Shown: positions 42,845 to 51,697 of the stretch, in pieces
How positions within the stretch are numbered: position 1 is the stretch's first letter
Layout of the letters: every line of letters starts with the position of its first letter
Assembly: GCF_000170895.1 (NCBI RefSeq)
Contig: NZ_ABCS01000003.1
Coordinates: 1-64,000, forward strand
Reading direction: 5' to 3'
Origin: Plesiocystis pacifica SIR-1
Lineage (GTDB): Bacteria > Myxococcota_A > Polyangia > Nannocystales > Nannocystaceae
DNA: 64,000 nt
The notes under the pieces: model-generated
Told to the model about the DNA's origin: nothing
The model's input: the letters and a program-made list of their open reading frames with translations, nothing else
The model's database searches: none
Translations under genes and position numbers: made by a program

Positions 42845-44737
42845 ATGTCGAGCCGTGCGCGTCTATCCCTGCTGACCTGCCTGCCGCTGCTCGCCTGCGC
42901 CCCCGAGCGCAGCGCGGCGCCCTCGGACGCGGCCCGCTCCGAGGCGGGCCACGCCGAGGCCCTCGACTGGGCCGAGTTTGGGCCCGAGGCCTTCGAGCGC
43001 GCCGCCGCCGAGGACCGCATCGTGCTCATCAACGTGGTCGCGACCTGGTGCCACTGGTGCCACGTCATGGAGGCGAAGACCTACGCCAACCCCGAGGTCG
43101 CGGCACTCCTGGACGCGCACTTCGTGGTCATCCGCGTCGACTCCGACGCCCGCCCGGACGTGTCCGAGCGCTACGGCGCCTGGGGCTGGCCGGCGACGGC
43201 CGTGCTCTCGCCGCAGGCCGAGCCGATCTTGAACCTGCGCGGCTACCAGGAGGCCGGGGAGTTCGCGGGCCTGCTCCGCGAACTGATCGCCGAGCGCGAC
43301 GCGGGCGAGCTCCAGCCGCGGACCGAGCTGCTCGCCCGCGGCCAGGCCAAGGCCCGCGCGGCGGGCAGCGAAGACCTCGAGGCGCTCCGGGCCGAAGCGG
43401 CGGGGATCGTCGATCGCTACTACGACCCCGAGGCGCACGGCTGGGGCGCCCGGCAAAAGTACCCGTGGTGGGGCGTCCTCGACTTCGCGCTGATGCGCGC
43501 GCACGTCCGCGGCGGCGACGAGCTGCAGTGGCGCGACGCGGCCTTGGCCACCCTCGAGGCCCAGCGCCCGCTGATCGACCCCGAGTGGGGCGGCGTGTAC
43601 CAGTACTCGCTGCGCGGCGTGTGGGATCAGCCGCACTTCGAGAAGATCGCGGCGGTCCAGGGCGGGGCCCTCGAGAACTACGCCCACGCGCTCATGCTCG
43701 ACGCGGCGGTCCTCGACGGCAAAGCGCGGGCGCGCCTGGCCGACGACGCCGAGCTCGTGCTGCGCTACCTCGAAGCGCGCATGGGCGACCCCGCGGGCGG
43801 CTTCTACACCAGCCAGGACGCCGACGCGCCCGAGCTCGTCGGCAAGGAATTCTACGCCCTGAGCGCCCGGCAGCGCCGCAAGTACGCGCCGCCCAAGGTC
43901 GACACGGCGATCTACGCCGACCTCAACGGGCGCATCATCCACGGCTTGACGGAGCTCTACCGCGCCGACCCGGCTCGCTTTGGGCGGGCCTTGGGCCTGG
44001 CCATGGCGGCCGGGGAGCGCCTGCTCGAGACCCATCGGCGCGCGGACGGGGGCTTCAGCCACGGCGCGCTCGCGGGCGGGGACTCGGGCATGGTCTACCT
44101 GGCGGACCAGGCCGTGATGGGCTGGGCGCTGCTCGGGCTGTTTCGCTGCACCGCCGACGCGCGCTGGCTCGAGGCGGCCCGGGGCGTCGCGCAGACCATG
44201 CAGGCGCAGCTCGTGGACGAGGCCGGTGGCTTCTACGCGCACACGGCCGACCCGGACGCCGTCGGCGTGTTCAACGAGCGGCGCAAGCCGCTAGTCGAGA
44301 ACGCCATGGCGGCGCGCTTTTTGATCGAGCTGCACCGCATCGAGGATCACGACGCGAGCCTGGGCGATGCCCCGCAGCCCCCCTGGCTCGAGCTGGCTCG
44401 CCAGGCGTTGATCGGCGTCGGCAGCCCGGACCAGATGAAGTCCGCGGGCAAGAGCCTCGGGGGCTACTTGATGGCGGTCGAGCTGCTCGCGGCGACGCCC
44501 GTGGACATCACCGTGGTCGGCGTGCCCGGGGACGCCAAGGCCGACGCGCTGTGGACGGCGGCGCTGCGCATCTACGAGCCGCGGGGCAGCCTCGAGCGCA
44601 GCTCGCCCGGGGAGCGCTACCCCGACACGGGCTCGGCGGCGGTGTTCTTGTGTACGGATCAGTCGTGCTCGTCGCCGCTGCGCGAGCCCGAGGCGCTGGC
44701 CGAGCAGGCGGCGCGCTTTTTCGCCGATCAGCTGTGA
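42845..44737 (+). CDS. DUF255 thioredoxin-like lipoprotein (YyaL / SSP411 family)
   Basis: 630 aa. A short signal ends at LLAC (lipobox), so it is probably exported and lipid-anchored; most homologues are cytoplasmic. The N-terminal thioredoxin-like domain contains 'ATWCHWCHVM' (66-75), with a C69-H-W-C72 redox pair. The rest is an alpha/alpha toroid resembling glycoside hydrolases or epimerases, with 'KYPWWGVLDFALMRAH', 'SQDADAPE' and 'YLADQAVMGWALLGLF'. The natural reaction of the family is not established; a redox or sugar-related role has been proposed. Confidence 0.9.
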   Translation: MSSRARLSLLTCLPLLACAPERSAAPSDAARSEAGHAEALDWAEFGPEAFERAAAEDRIVLINVVATWCHWCHVMEAKTYANPEVAALLDAHFVVIRVDSDARPDVSERYGAWGWPATAVLSPQAEPILNLRGYQEAGEFAGLLRELIAERDAGELQPRTELLARGQAKARAAGSEDLEALRAEAAGIVDRYYDPEAHGWGARQKYPWWGVLDFALMRAHVRGGDELQWRDAALATLEAQRPLIDPEWGGVYQYSLRGVWDQPHFEKIAAVQGGALENYAHALMLDAAVLDGKARARLADDAELVLRYLEARMGDPAGGFYTSQDADAPELVGKEFYALSARQRRKYAPPKVDTAIYADLNGRIIHGLTELYRADPARFGRALGLAMAAGERLLETHRRADGGFSHGALAGGDSGMVYLADQAVMGWALLGLFRCTADARWLEAARGVAQTMQAQLVDEAGGFYAHTADPDAVGVFNERRKPLVENAMAARFLIELHRIEDHDASLGDAPQPPWLELARQALIGVGSPDQMKSAGKSLGGYLMAVELLAATPVDITVVGVPGDAKADALWTAALRIYEPRGSLERSSPGERYPDTGSAAVFLCTDQSCSSPLREPEALAEQAARFFADQL

Positions 44738-44755
44738 GCCCGAGAGGAAGGGGCG

Positions 44756-46015
44756 TCAGCCCTCGAGCTCGACCTCGGGGCTCGCGGGCGTCGAGTAGAC
44801 CACGCTGTGCTCGCCCTGCCGCGCGGCGATCCACAGCTCGTCGCCGTCTTCGACGTAGGCCACGGAGAAGCGCTCGACCTCGGCTGGGAGCGCGACGGCG
44901 TGCCAGCGCTCGGCCCCGTCCCGAACCCACAGCTGCCGCGAGCTCGGCCCGTCGACGCCGGCGACGCTCAGCCACAGCTCGCCGGCCTCGCTCGCCCACA
45001 GACCGAGGGGGCGCTCGACGAGGGACTCGAGGGTCCACCCGTGGACGCCGCAGTGCAGGATGTGGTGGGCCGTGTTGCCCTCGAGCATGAGGTCGGCGAG
45101 GATCGACAGCCCGTGTTGGTGGCGCGGGGCCTGGGGGCCAAAGCGCCACTGCGTCCCGTGGGGCAGGCGTCGGGCTTCGTCCTGAACGCAGGGGAAGTCC
45201 ATGCAGCGGCGCTGGGCGTAGTAGGCCCCGGAGCGCTCGCTGATCGAGTAGACCGTGCCCGAGCGCGACTCGAACACTTCGACGACCCGCTTGCCCATGC
45301 GCGGCCCGATCTTCATGGTCCGCTTGCGCCCGCCCACGGGGATCAGCGTCGACCCGCGGCGGACCAACATGCCTCCGCGCCAGCTCTTGGCCGCGCCCAG
45401 GTCCTCGCCAGACCAGCGGTCGCGGTACTTGTGCCGGCCGGGGACCCACTCGCCCTTGCGGCTGCGGTGGACGAAGCCGAGCTCGACGCGGTCGCCGGCC
45501 TCGGACGGGGTCCGGGTCGTCAACCACACGTCGCCGGGCCAGCGGCCAACCAACCCGTCGAGCCCGCCCGCCGGCAGCTCGAGCTCGGGGCGCTCGACCA
45601 GGCCGCGCTCGGAGTCGCCTTCGAAGTAGCTGGTCTCGGAGCGAGCGAGCACGCCGCTGGCGAGGGGGAGGAGCTCCACGTCGGCCTCGACGCGCCCGCG
45701 CTCGCGCCAGGGCAGCGCGAGGGGCTCGGCGTCGACGACCAGGCTCTCGGGCGTGAGGGCGCTGGAGCTGCGGGGCCCGTCGTCGTCGCCGGTCGTGGAC
45801 ACCTCGATGACGAGCTCACCGCCAGCGTCGTCGCCGTCCTCGGACGCCGGCTCTGCGTCGGGCTCGGCCTCCACGTCGGGCTCGGCGAGCTCCGCTCGGG
45901 CGGAGCTGGGCGCTGCGCTCGGGCCCTCTCCCTCTCCCTCCCCCGCGTCGCAGCCGAGCATCAGCACGCACGCGACTCCGAGCGCGCTCGTGAACCAACC
46001 CAGCCCTCTTCCCAT
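44756..46015 (-). CDS. lipoprotein of unknown function, probably beta-propeller
   Basis: 419 aa. Signal peptide with lipobox (LMLGC) and an acidic Glu/Asp/Ser linker of about 70 residues. The mature domain is rich in Trp, Gly and short beta-like units ('GDVWLTTRTPSEAG', 'GTVYSISERSGAYYAQR', 'GLWASEAGELWLSVAG', 'DGDELWIAARQGEHSVVYS'), suggesting a propeller of 40-50-residue blades. One Cys pair ('RRCMDFPCVQ'). No family recognised. A GGAG lies just before the ATG. Convergent with the DUF255 gene, with 18 bp between stops. Confidence 0.7.
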   Translation of the reverse strand: MGRGLGWFTSALGVACVLMLGCDAGEGEGEGPSAAPSSARAELAEPDVEAEPDAEPASEDGDDAGGELVIEVSTTGDDDGPRSSSALTPESLVVDAEPLALPWRERGRVEADVELLPLASGVLARSETSYFEGDSERGLVERPELELPAGGLDGLVGRWPGDVWLTTRTPSEAGDRVELGFVHRSRKGEWVPGRHKYRDRWSGEDLGAAKSWRGGMLVRRGSTLIPVGGRKRTMKIGPRMGKRVVEVFESRSGTVYSISERSGAYYAQRRCMDFPCVQDEARRLPHGTQWRFGPQAPRHQHGLSILADLMLEGNTAHHILHCGVHGWTLESLVERPLGLWASEAGELWLSVAGVDGPSSRQLWVRDGAERWHAVALPAEVERFSVAYVEDGDELWIAARQGEHSVVYSTPASPEVELEG

Positions 46016-46080
46016 GGCTCCATGATAGCCAGAGGCACGAAGTGACTTCAGTGGGCGAGTTGACGAATCTCGCAGCTAAG

Positions 46081-46109
46081 GGGCCAGGAATGATCGTTTT
46101 TCCTGGCCC
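46081..46109. terminator. perfect 10-bp hairpin after the TetR gene
   Basis: GGGCCAGGAA (46081-46090) pairs with TTCCTGGCCC (46100-46109) around a 9-nt loop. It lies about 75 bp after the TetR stop and upstream of the next minus-strand gene. A terminator is likely, although no T-tract follows on the minus strand. An operator for the TetR protein cannot be excluded. Confidence 0.45.
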
Positions 46110-46184
46110 ATGTCATCCGTACAATACTCGCGGGCCTCCGTGTTTCACCGTGCCAGGGGGCGAAGTCAGGAGGGTGTGATGGGC

Positions 46185-46787
46185 TCAGCTGGGCGCCCGC
46201 ACGCCATTCCAGAACATGTGCGTGGCCGCGTCGAGCACGGACTTTAGCGGCATCACCTGATTGCCGTACCAGGCCAACAACCCGCCGAGGGTGTTGGCCA
46301 GGTAGAAGTCGCCGAGCAGCTTGGGCGGGAGCATGGCTTCGATCTGCTTGCGCTCGGCCGCGAGGGCGAAGCGCTCGGACAACAGGGCGCGCAGGGGCGT
46401 GGCCTCCTGGTCGTCCATGATCGTGGCCGTGAAGCGCAGGGCCGCGCCGGCGAGGTCGGGGAGGAGCTCCGGGTCGCGCTCCCAGATCCCGGCCATGGTC
46501 GCGTTGAGGGTCGCGAGCACGGCGTCGATGGGGGCTTGCTCGCCGAGGGCCTCGATCGCCGCGCAGATCTCCTGCTCGGTCTCGGCCATGCGCGCGAGCA
46601 GGACGTGCTCTTTGGTCGGGAAGTGGAAGTAGAAGCTCGCCCGGCTGACGCCCGCAGCCTTGGCGATGTCCTCGGTGCGGCAGCCGTGCACGCCGTCGCG
46701 GCGGAAGATGGCCAGCGCCGACTCGTAGAGCCGGCGCCGGGTCTGCTCGCGCTGCCGCTCGCGGTTGGTCTTGGTCGGCTCGCTCAC
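46185..46787 (-). CDS. TetR family transcriptional regulator
   Basis: 200 aa from GTG 46787. The N-terminal helix-turn-helix is typical: 'TRRRLYESALAIFRRDGVHG', 'CRTEDIAKAAGVSRASFYFH', 'FPTKEHVLL'. The ligand-binding C-domain is variable, with 'DFYLANTLGGLLAWYGNQ' near the end. It starts 9 bp after the stop of a lipoprotein gene and is likely co-transcribed with it. Its ligand and targets are unknown; autorepression of the two-gene operon is the simplest guess. Confidence 0.92.
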   Translation of the reverse strand: MSEPTKTNRERQREQTRRRLYESALAIFRRDGVHGCRTEDIAKAAGVSRASFYFHFPTKEHVLLARMAETEQEICAAIEALGEQAPIDAVLATLNATMAGIWERDPELLPDLAGAALRFTATIMDDQEATPLRALLSERFALAAERKQIEAMLPPKLLGDFYLANTLGGLLAWYGNQVMPLKSVLDAATHMFWNGVRAPS

Positions 46788-46796
46788 GGTCGCCGC

Positions 46797-47363
46797 TCAG
46801 CCGCCGGCCGCTTCGCCACCCTCGGCTCCGGCCGCCCCGGGACCAAACTTCTCGATGCAGGCGCGGAGGATGTCGGGCAGGGCCTTCCTGAGCTCGGGGC
46901 TGGCCTCGTTCATGCCGTTGATCTGGCAGGCGGCGACCTCGACGCTGCCGGTCTTCTTGCACTGGCCCTCGGTCATGGGCAGCTGGGTGCCCTTGGCCTC
47001 GTTCCAGCGGGTCAGGGCGTCGCCCTCGTAGAGGCGGTTCATGAAGTCGTCGTTGGCCTGGGCGACGGCCTTGCACGCCTTGTCGATGTCCTTGGGCATC
47101 TCCTTGGCGTCGGGCAGCACGCAGATCTCGTCGAGCTCCTTTTGCTTGGCCGCCTCGGCCTCTTCCTCGGCCTTCTTCTTGGCCTCGCGCTCGGCCTTCT
47201 TCTTGGCCAGGCGCTCCTCGACCAGCTTGTCTTGCTCGCTCTTCTCGTCGACCTTCTCGGCGGGCTCCTCCGCTGGTTTGTCGCAGGCGACCAGCCCCGC
47301 GCTCAGAGCCAGGGTGAGGAGAGCGGGGACGAAGAGACTCGGGGCACGGCGAAGAACGGACAT
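46797..47363 (-). CDS. lipoprotein with charged coiled-coil segment
   Basis: 188 aa from ATG 47363. Signal peptide and lipobox (SAGLVAC). Residues 28-75 are extremely rich in Lys, Glu and Ala ('EERLAKKKAEREAKKKAEEE'), a single charged helix or coiled coil. The C-terminal half has four Cys ('ICVLPD', 'KACKAV', 'QCKKTG', 'AACQIN') with a fifth near the end, probably disulfide-bonded after export. No family recognised. First gene of an operon with the TetR regulator. Confidence 0.75.
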   Translation of the reverse strand: MSVLRRAPSLFVPALLTLALSAGLVACDKPAEEPAEKVDEKSEQDKLVEERLAKKKAEREAKKKAEEEAEAAKQKELDEICVLPDAKEMPKDIDKACKAVAQANDDFMNRLYEGDALTRWNEAKGTQLPMTEGQCKKTGSVEVAACQINGMNEASPELRKALPDILRACIEKFGPGAAGAEGGEAAGG

Positions 47364-47419
47364 CTGCGCGAATGATGCCACGGCTGCCGTCCGCCTGTCT
47401 CCAGTTGCGTGTGATGCGC

Positions 47420-47956
47420 TCACCAGTAGCCGGGCCGCGACGGCAGCGGCTCGCCACACCTGGTGCAGACGTCGTGATCGTCGTTGCCACTTTGTAGGAG
47501 ACCGCATGCGCCGCAGCGCAGCCACAGCCGGTTCATGCGCTCGGCCGTCCACACGCTCGTCCACACGCTCGCCACGAAGTCCTCACCGAAGAGCTCGCGC
47601 ATGGCCTGGCTGTGGTGTTTGCCGAGGGCTCGACTCATTGCCGCCTCGTCCTCCCAGGCCGTCACGGTGAACCCGCGCAGGCCCAGGAACCCGGTGACGA
47701 TCGAGATGAAGCCAGGCTCGGCCAGGAAGTCCGCGAGGTTTTGCTTGGAGTGCTCGCGGATTCGCGCGCGCTCGCCCTCGTCCTTGCCGGCGATCCAGGT
47801 CAGGGCGATGACCCCCGGCGGGTTGGGGTTCCCGCTGTGCACGCGCATGGAGTAGCCGTAGTGGGCCTGGGCCTGGCCGTGGGGACCGTCGGCGGGGCCG
47901 ATCGGGTGGCCCATGGGCTGGGCCATGGCCAGGGCGACGAAGTCTGCGGGCTGCAT
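47420..47956 (-). CDS. dimeric alpha/beta-barrel monooxygenase-like protein with zinc ribbon tail
   Basis: 178 aa from ATG 47956, 2 bp after the DJ-1-like stop. The central part ('GVIALTWIAGK', 'NLADFLAEPGFISIVTGFLG', 'GFTVTAWEDEAAMSRAL') resembles antibiotic-biosynthesis-monooxygenase or NIPSNAP-type ferredoxin-like barrels. The last 35 residues carry two CxxC pairs ('LRCGACGLLQ', 'CTRCGEPLP'), a zinc ribbon. Fusion of these two modules is unusual. Co-transcription with a DJ-1/PfpI protein suggests a role in detoxification or stress, which is inference. Confidence 0.65.
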   Translation of the reverse strand: MQPADFVALAMAQPMGHPIGPADGPHGQAQAHYGYSMRVHSGNPNPPGVIALTWIAGKDEGERARIREHSKQNLADFLAEPGFISIVTGFLGLRGFTVTAWEDEAAMSRALGKHHSQAMRELFGEDFVASVWTSVWTAERMNRLWLRCGACGLLQSGNDDHDVCTRCGEPLPSRPGYW

Positions 47957-47958
47957 GG

Positions 47959-48705
47959 CTAGCGCCCGATGGCCTCGATGACCAGGCGCGCCGCGGCGGC
48001 GCCGGAGAACTGTTGCTGGCCGGTCACGAGCAGGCCGTCGCGCACGGCGTACTCGCGGAAGGCCTGGTCGACGACGAAGTTGGTGCCCTCGAGGGCCCGG
48101 GCCTCGTCCTCGATCCAAAAGGGCTGGATGCGCTGGCCGACGAAGCTGTCGGCGAACTGCTCCTCGGCGTTGGCGAAGCCGGTCCAGGTCTTGCCCGCGA
48201 CGAGCGGCGTGCCGTCGCTGAGCGTGGTCTCGAGCAGGGCGCAGGTGGCGTGGCAGACCAGCGCGGTGACCTTGCCCGCTTCGTAGAAGGCCGCGACCAG
48301 GCGCTGGACCGCCGCGTTGCCGCGGAAGGTGAACATCGGCGACTGGCCGCCGACGAAGAACACCGCGTCGTAGTGCGCCGGGTTGACGTCGGCGATGCTC
48401 TTGGTGTCCTCGATGAGCCCGCGGTGCTTGGCCGAGCGCTTGAAGCCGAGGCTGAGGATGTCGTCGGCCGAGTAGCCGCTGTCGTCCTCGGGGTCGCTGA
48501 AGCCGTCGGCCGCCAGCGCCCCGCCCTCGGGGCTGCGGATCTCGACCTCGTAGCCGGCCTCGACGAAGGCCCAGTAGGGGTGGGTGAGCTCGGCCCACCA
48601 AAAGCCGACGGGCCACTGGGTCACCGTCGAGGTCGAGGGGTTGGCGGCGACCATGAGGACGCGCTTGGGGGTCTGGGTGTTGGTGCGGTTGATGTTGGCG
48701 GTCAT
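47959..48705 (-). CDS. DJ-1/PfpI family protein (Hsp31-like)
   Basis: 248 aa. The class I glutamine-amidotransferase-like fold is clear: 'RVLMVAANPSTST', 'YEVEIRSPEGG', 'YDAVFFVGGQSPM', and the nucleophile elbow 'VTALVCHATCALLE', with Cys followed by His as in Hsp31-type proteins. Family members act as glyoxalase III-like enzymes, holdases or peptidases; the E-C-H arrangement favours a glyoxalase or chaperone type. First gene of a two-gene operon and downstream of a LysR gene in tandem, separated by a 95-bp AT-rich gap. Confidence 0.88.
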   Translation of the reverse strand: MTANINRTNTQTPKRVLMVAANPSTSTVTQWPVGFWWAELTHPYWAFVEAGYEVEIRSPEGGALAADGFSDPEDDSGYSADDILSLGFKRSAKHRGLIEDTKSIADVNPAHYDAVFFVGGQSPMFTFRGNAAVQRLVAAFYEAGKVTALVCHATCALLETTLSDGTPLVAGKTWTGFANAEEQFADSFVGQRIQPFWIEDEARALEGTNFVVDQAFREYAVRDGLLVTGQQQFSGAAAARLVIEAIGR

Positions 48706-48800
48706 GGCTGGCTCCCGTGCGGTGCAGGACCACTGTGGGCCGGCGAGGACTGTGCATCAATCGAACATCATTGAAAGATGTATTGCACAAAACGAAACAT
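48706..48800 (-). promoter_or_regulatory. AT-rich regulatory gap before the DJ-1 operon
   Basis: 95 bp, strikingly less GC-rich than its surroundings. On the minus strand it contains an interrupted dyad GATGT-N15-ACATC and several T-N11-A arrangements, the form of LysR-type operators. The LysR gene lies immediately upstream. Probable promoter and operator; exact boxes not assigned. Confidence 0.4.
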
Positions 48801-49820
48801 CTAGTTCTTGGCCTTGCGGCGCCGTCGGCCGCTCGCCTCGCCGGCCGTCGGATCGCTCGCGTCGAGGCGCCGCCGCGGCCGGGCGTGGCTCAGGCCGTCG
48901 AGGGCCTGGGTGCTCTCGACGAGCTGCTCCCGCAGCCAGCGGTGCCCCGCGTCGGCGTCGAAGCGCGGGTGCCAGACCATGCTCAGGGCGTAGGGCTCGA
49001 GGCCGAGCTCGCTGGGGGGCTCGAGCACGCGCAGGCCGAGCTCGGGGCCGAGCTGCCTGGCGATGCGCTCGGACACGGTCAGCAGGTAGTCGGAGCTGGC
49101 GGTCATCTCGAGGGCGAGCTGGAAAAAGGGCACGGCCCGGGCGACGCGGCGGGCGTGGCCGAGCTCGGCGAGGCGGTCGTCGACGTAGCCCCCGGGCTGG
49201 CCGCGCGGGGCGATCTGCACGTGCTCGAGGGTCACGAACTGGCGCAGGGTCAGGCGCCGCTTGGTCGGCGCGAGCACGGGGTGAGCTTCACGGACCACGC
49301 ACACCAGGCGCTCGCTGATGATCGCGCGGGTGCGCAGCTCCGGGGGCAGGGCGCCGTAGATGCCGACGACCAGGTCCGTGTCGCCGGCGCGCAGGCGCTC
49401 GGCGTCGTCGACCGCGTTGACGATCACGCGCAGGTCGACGCCCGGCGCGGCCGCGCGGACCCGGGCCTCGAAGGGCCCGCCGAACACCCGCAGCACGTAG
49501 TCGGTCATGCTCAGGGTGAAGCTGCGCTCCATCGAGGCCGGCTCGAAGGCGCCGGGATCTTCGAACACCAGCGTCGCCAGGCTCAGCGCGTCGCGGACCC
49601 GCGGGCGCAGCTGCTCGGCGCGCGGGGTCAGCACCATGCCCCGGCCGGCGCGGACCAGCAGGGGGTCGCCAAAGCGCTCGCGCAAACGGGCGAGGGCGTG
49701 GCTGACCGCGGGCGTGGACAGCCCCAGGCGGCGCGCCGCCCCGGTCACGCTGCTCGTTTGCAGCAGCGCGTCGAGGGCCGCGAGCGCGGCGAGGTCGGAT
49801 GCGTCGAGGGGGGTGCTCAC
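48801..49820 (-). CDS. LysR family transcriptional regulator
   Basis: 339 aa from GTG 49820. The N-terminal winged helix reads 'LAALDALLQTSSVTGAARRL' then 'GLSTPAVSHALARLRERFGD'. The inducer-binding domain follows with 'DLRVIVNAVDDAERLRAGDT' and 'DLVVGIYGALPPEL'. The tail is unusually basic ('RRRRKAKN'). LysR proteins usually activate a neighbouring operon in response to a small molecule; here the DJ-1/monooxygenase-like pair downstream is the likely target. Divergent from the pseudouridine synthase gene. Confidence 0.93.
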   Translation of the reverse strand: MSTPLDASDLAALAALDALLQTSSVTGAARRLGLSTPAVSHALARLRERFGDPLLVRAGRGMVLTPRAEQLRPRVRDALSLATLVFEDPGAFEPASMERSFTLSMTDYVLRVFGGPFEARVRAAAPGVDLRVIVNAVDDAERLRAGDTDLVVGIYGALPPELRTRAIISERLVCVVREAHPVLAPTKRRLTLRQFVTLEHVQIAPRGQPGGYVDDRLAELGHARRVARAVPFFQLALEMTASSDYLLTVSERIARQLGPELGLRVLEPPSELGLEPYALSMVWHPRFDADAGHRWLREQLVESTQALDGLSHARPRRRLDASDPTAGEASGRRRRKAKN

Positions 49821-49853
49821 GGGGGCGCCATTGTAGCTACACTCCGGTGAGCC

Positions 49854-50486
49854 GTGGCCAAGGTCGTGTTGTTCAACAAACCCTGCGGGGTCCTCAGCCA
49901 GTTCACCGCGCAGGACGGTCAGCGGACCCTCGCGGAGTTCATCGACCAGCCCGGGGTCTACGCGGCCGGGCGCCTCGACAAGGACTCCGAGGGCCTGCTC
50001 GTGCTGACCGACGACGGCGCGCTGCAACACCGCATCGCCTCGCCGCGCCACGCCTCGGTCAAGCGCTACTGGGCGCAGGTCGAGGGCACGCCCACAAACG
50101 CGGCCCTCGACGCGCTGCGCGAGGGGGTCGAGCTCAAGGACGGCTGGACGCGACCGGCCGGGGCTCGGCGCCTGGACGCGCCGCCGCTGTGGCCCCGGGA
50201 CCCGCCGATCCGCGAGCGCAAGTCCATCCCGACCGCGTGGATCGAGCTCTCGCTCAGCGAGGGCCGCAACCGTCAGGTCCGGCGCATGACCGCCGCCGTG
50301 GGCTTCCCGACGCTGAGGCTCGTGCGCTGGTCTGTGGGCCCCTGGGACCTCGAGGGCCTGGCCCCGGGGGAGCTGCGGGTGATCACCGCGCCCGACTCCA
50401 TGCTGCGCGAGGGCCGGAGTGAGGGTCAGGGCCGCGAGCAGAAGGGAGGGCGCCGTGGTCGAGGCCAACGCCGACGTCGTCGCTGA
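49854..50486 (+). CDS. 23S rRNA pseudouridine synthase, RluE-like
   Basis: 210 aa from GTG 49854. It lacks the S4 domain and starts directly with '[19 protein letters not shown]', as RluE does. Catalytic motif '[17 protein letters not shown]' (about 39-55) with the nucleophilic Asp, and '[20 protein letters not shown]'. RluE modifies U2457 of 23S rRNA; identity of the target here is inferred. The C-terminal 25 residues are Arg/Gly-rich and probably RNA-binding. Its 3' end overlaps the adenylate cyclase start by 32 bp. Confidence 0.93.
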   Translation: MAKVVLFNKPCGVLSQFTAQDGQRTLAEFIDQPGVYAAGRLDKDSEGLLVLTDDGALQHRIASPRHASVKRYWAQVEGTPTNAALDALREGVELKDGWTRPAGARRLDAPPLWPRDPPIRERKSIPTAWIELSLSEGRNRQVRRMTAAVGFPTLRLVRWSVGPWDLEGLAPGELRVITAPDSMLREGRSEGQGREQKGGRRGRGQRRRRR

Positions 50487-51687
50487 CCCGCGGACTGCCC
50501 AGCTCGTCGCCTGGCTCCTCGACCCCGCCACCCGCGAGCTCGACGGCGCCGCCTTGTTCCTGGGTCTCATCGAGGCCCTGCGCGCCGCAGGCATCGAGCT
50601 GGATCGCTTCAGCGCGAGCGTCCGGACGCTGCACCCGGAGGTCTTCGTCGACAACTTCGTGTGGACCGCGGGCGAGGGCCTCGTCCGCAAGGTGCGGACC
50701 AACTCGATGCTCGACCACGCGCGCTACCAGGCCAGCCCGGTGGCCCAGCTCTACGCCGGGAGCGAGGAGATCCGCGTCGACCTGGGCGACGTCGAGGACG
50801 CCGGCCGCTTCCCCGTGACCGCGGAGCTGGCCGAGCAGGGGATGCTCGACTACGTCGCGCTGCTGCTGCCCGGCGAGCACGCGAGCTTCATGTCCCTGGC
50901 CTCGCGCACGCGCCGGGGCTTCGATCGCCACATGTCCTTGCTCCGCGCCCTCGTCCCGGCCCTGTCCCTGCGCGTCGAGCTGGCCTCGCAGCGCTCGGTC
51001 ACGGCCAGCTTGCTGCGGACCTACCTGGGCCCCAACGCCGCCCAGCGCGTGCTCGCCGGGGCCTTTCGCCGGGGCGAGGGCGAGCCCATCGACGCGGTGA
51101 TCTGGAGCTGTGACCTGCGCGGGTTCACCACCATGGTCGACGGCACGAGCATGGCCGAGGTCCTGCCGACCCTCGATCGCTACTTCGAGTGCGTCGCCGA
51201 CCCCATCGCCGCCCACGGCGGTGAGGTGCTCAAGTTCATCGGCGACGCGGTCCTCGGCATCTTCGTCGCGCCGCCCCCTGGCGAGCTCTCGGCGGCCTCG
51301 ATGCCCCCGTGCCGCGCGTCCTTGCTCGCGGTCCGGGACGCCTTCGATGCCCTGGCGAAGCTCAACGCCGAGCGGGCCGAGCAGGGCCGCGCCGCGCTCA
51401 ACTTCGGCGTGGCCCTGCACGTCGGCACCGTCACCTACGGCAACATCGGCGCCACCGGGCGCCTCGACTTCACCGTCATCGGCCGCGCCGTCAACGAGGT
51501 CACCCGCGTCGAGTCGCTGTGCAAGGTCCTCGGCCGGCGCTTGATCGTGACCGAGACCTTCGCGCGGGCGCTGGCGGGGGGCAAAGCCGTCGCCGCGGCG
51601 CGCTGCGGGGAGGAGGCGCTGGTCAGCCTGGGGCGCCATCCCTACCGAGAAACCAGTCTCTCGCAGAAAGTCAGCGGTCGGGCGTGA
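50455..51687 (+). CDS. class III adenylate/guanylate cyclase
   Basis: 410 aa from GTG 50455, preceded by AGGGAGGG at a good distance. The N-terminal 200 residues form an unassigned helical domain. The cyclase homology domain has metal-binding Asp in '[11 protein letters not shown]' and in '[11 protein letters not shown]', plus the transition-state Asn/Arg in '[11 protein letters not shown]'. It makes cAMP (or cGMP) from ATP/GTP; the substrate-selecting residues were not resolved. Soluble, no transmembrane segment. The IS110 transposase gene ends only 10 bp after its stop, so the element inserted at its very 3' end and may have altered the C-terminus. Confidence 0.9.
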   Translation: MVEANADVVADPRTAQLVAWLLDPATRELDGAALFLGLIEALRAAGIELDRFSASVRTLHPEVFVDNFVWTAGEGLVRKVRTNSMLDHARYQASPVAQLYAGSEEIRVDLGDVEDAGRFPVTAELAEQGMLDYVALLLPGEHASFMSLASRTRRGFDRHMSLLRALVPALSLRVELASQRSVTASLLRTYLGPNAAQRVLAGAFRRGEGEPIDAVIWSCDLRGFTTMVDGTSMAEVLPTLDRYFECVADPIAAHGGEVLKFIGDAVLGIFVAPPPGELSAASMPPCRASLLAVRDAFDALAKLNAERAEQGRAALNFGVALHVGTVTYGNIGATGRLDFTVIGRAVNEVTRVESLCKVLGRRLIVTETFARALAGGKAVAAARCGEEALVSLGRHPYRETSLSQKVSGRA

Positions 51688-51697
51688 GGAGCGCTCG

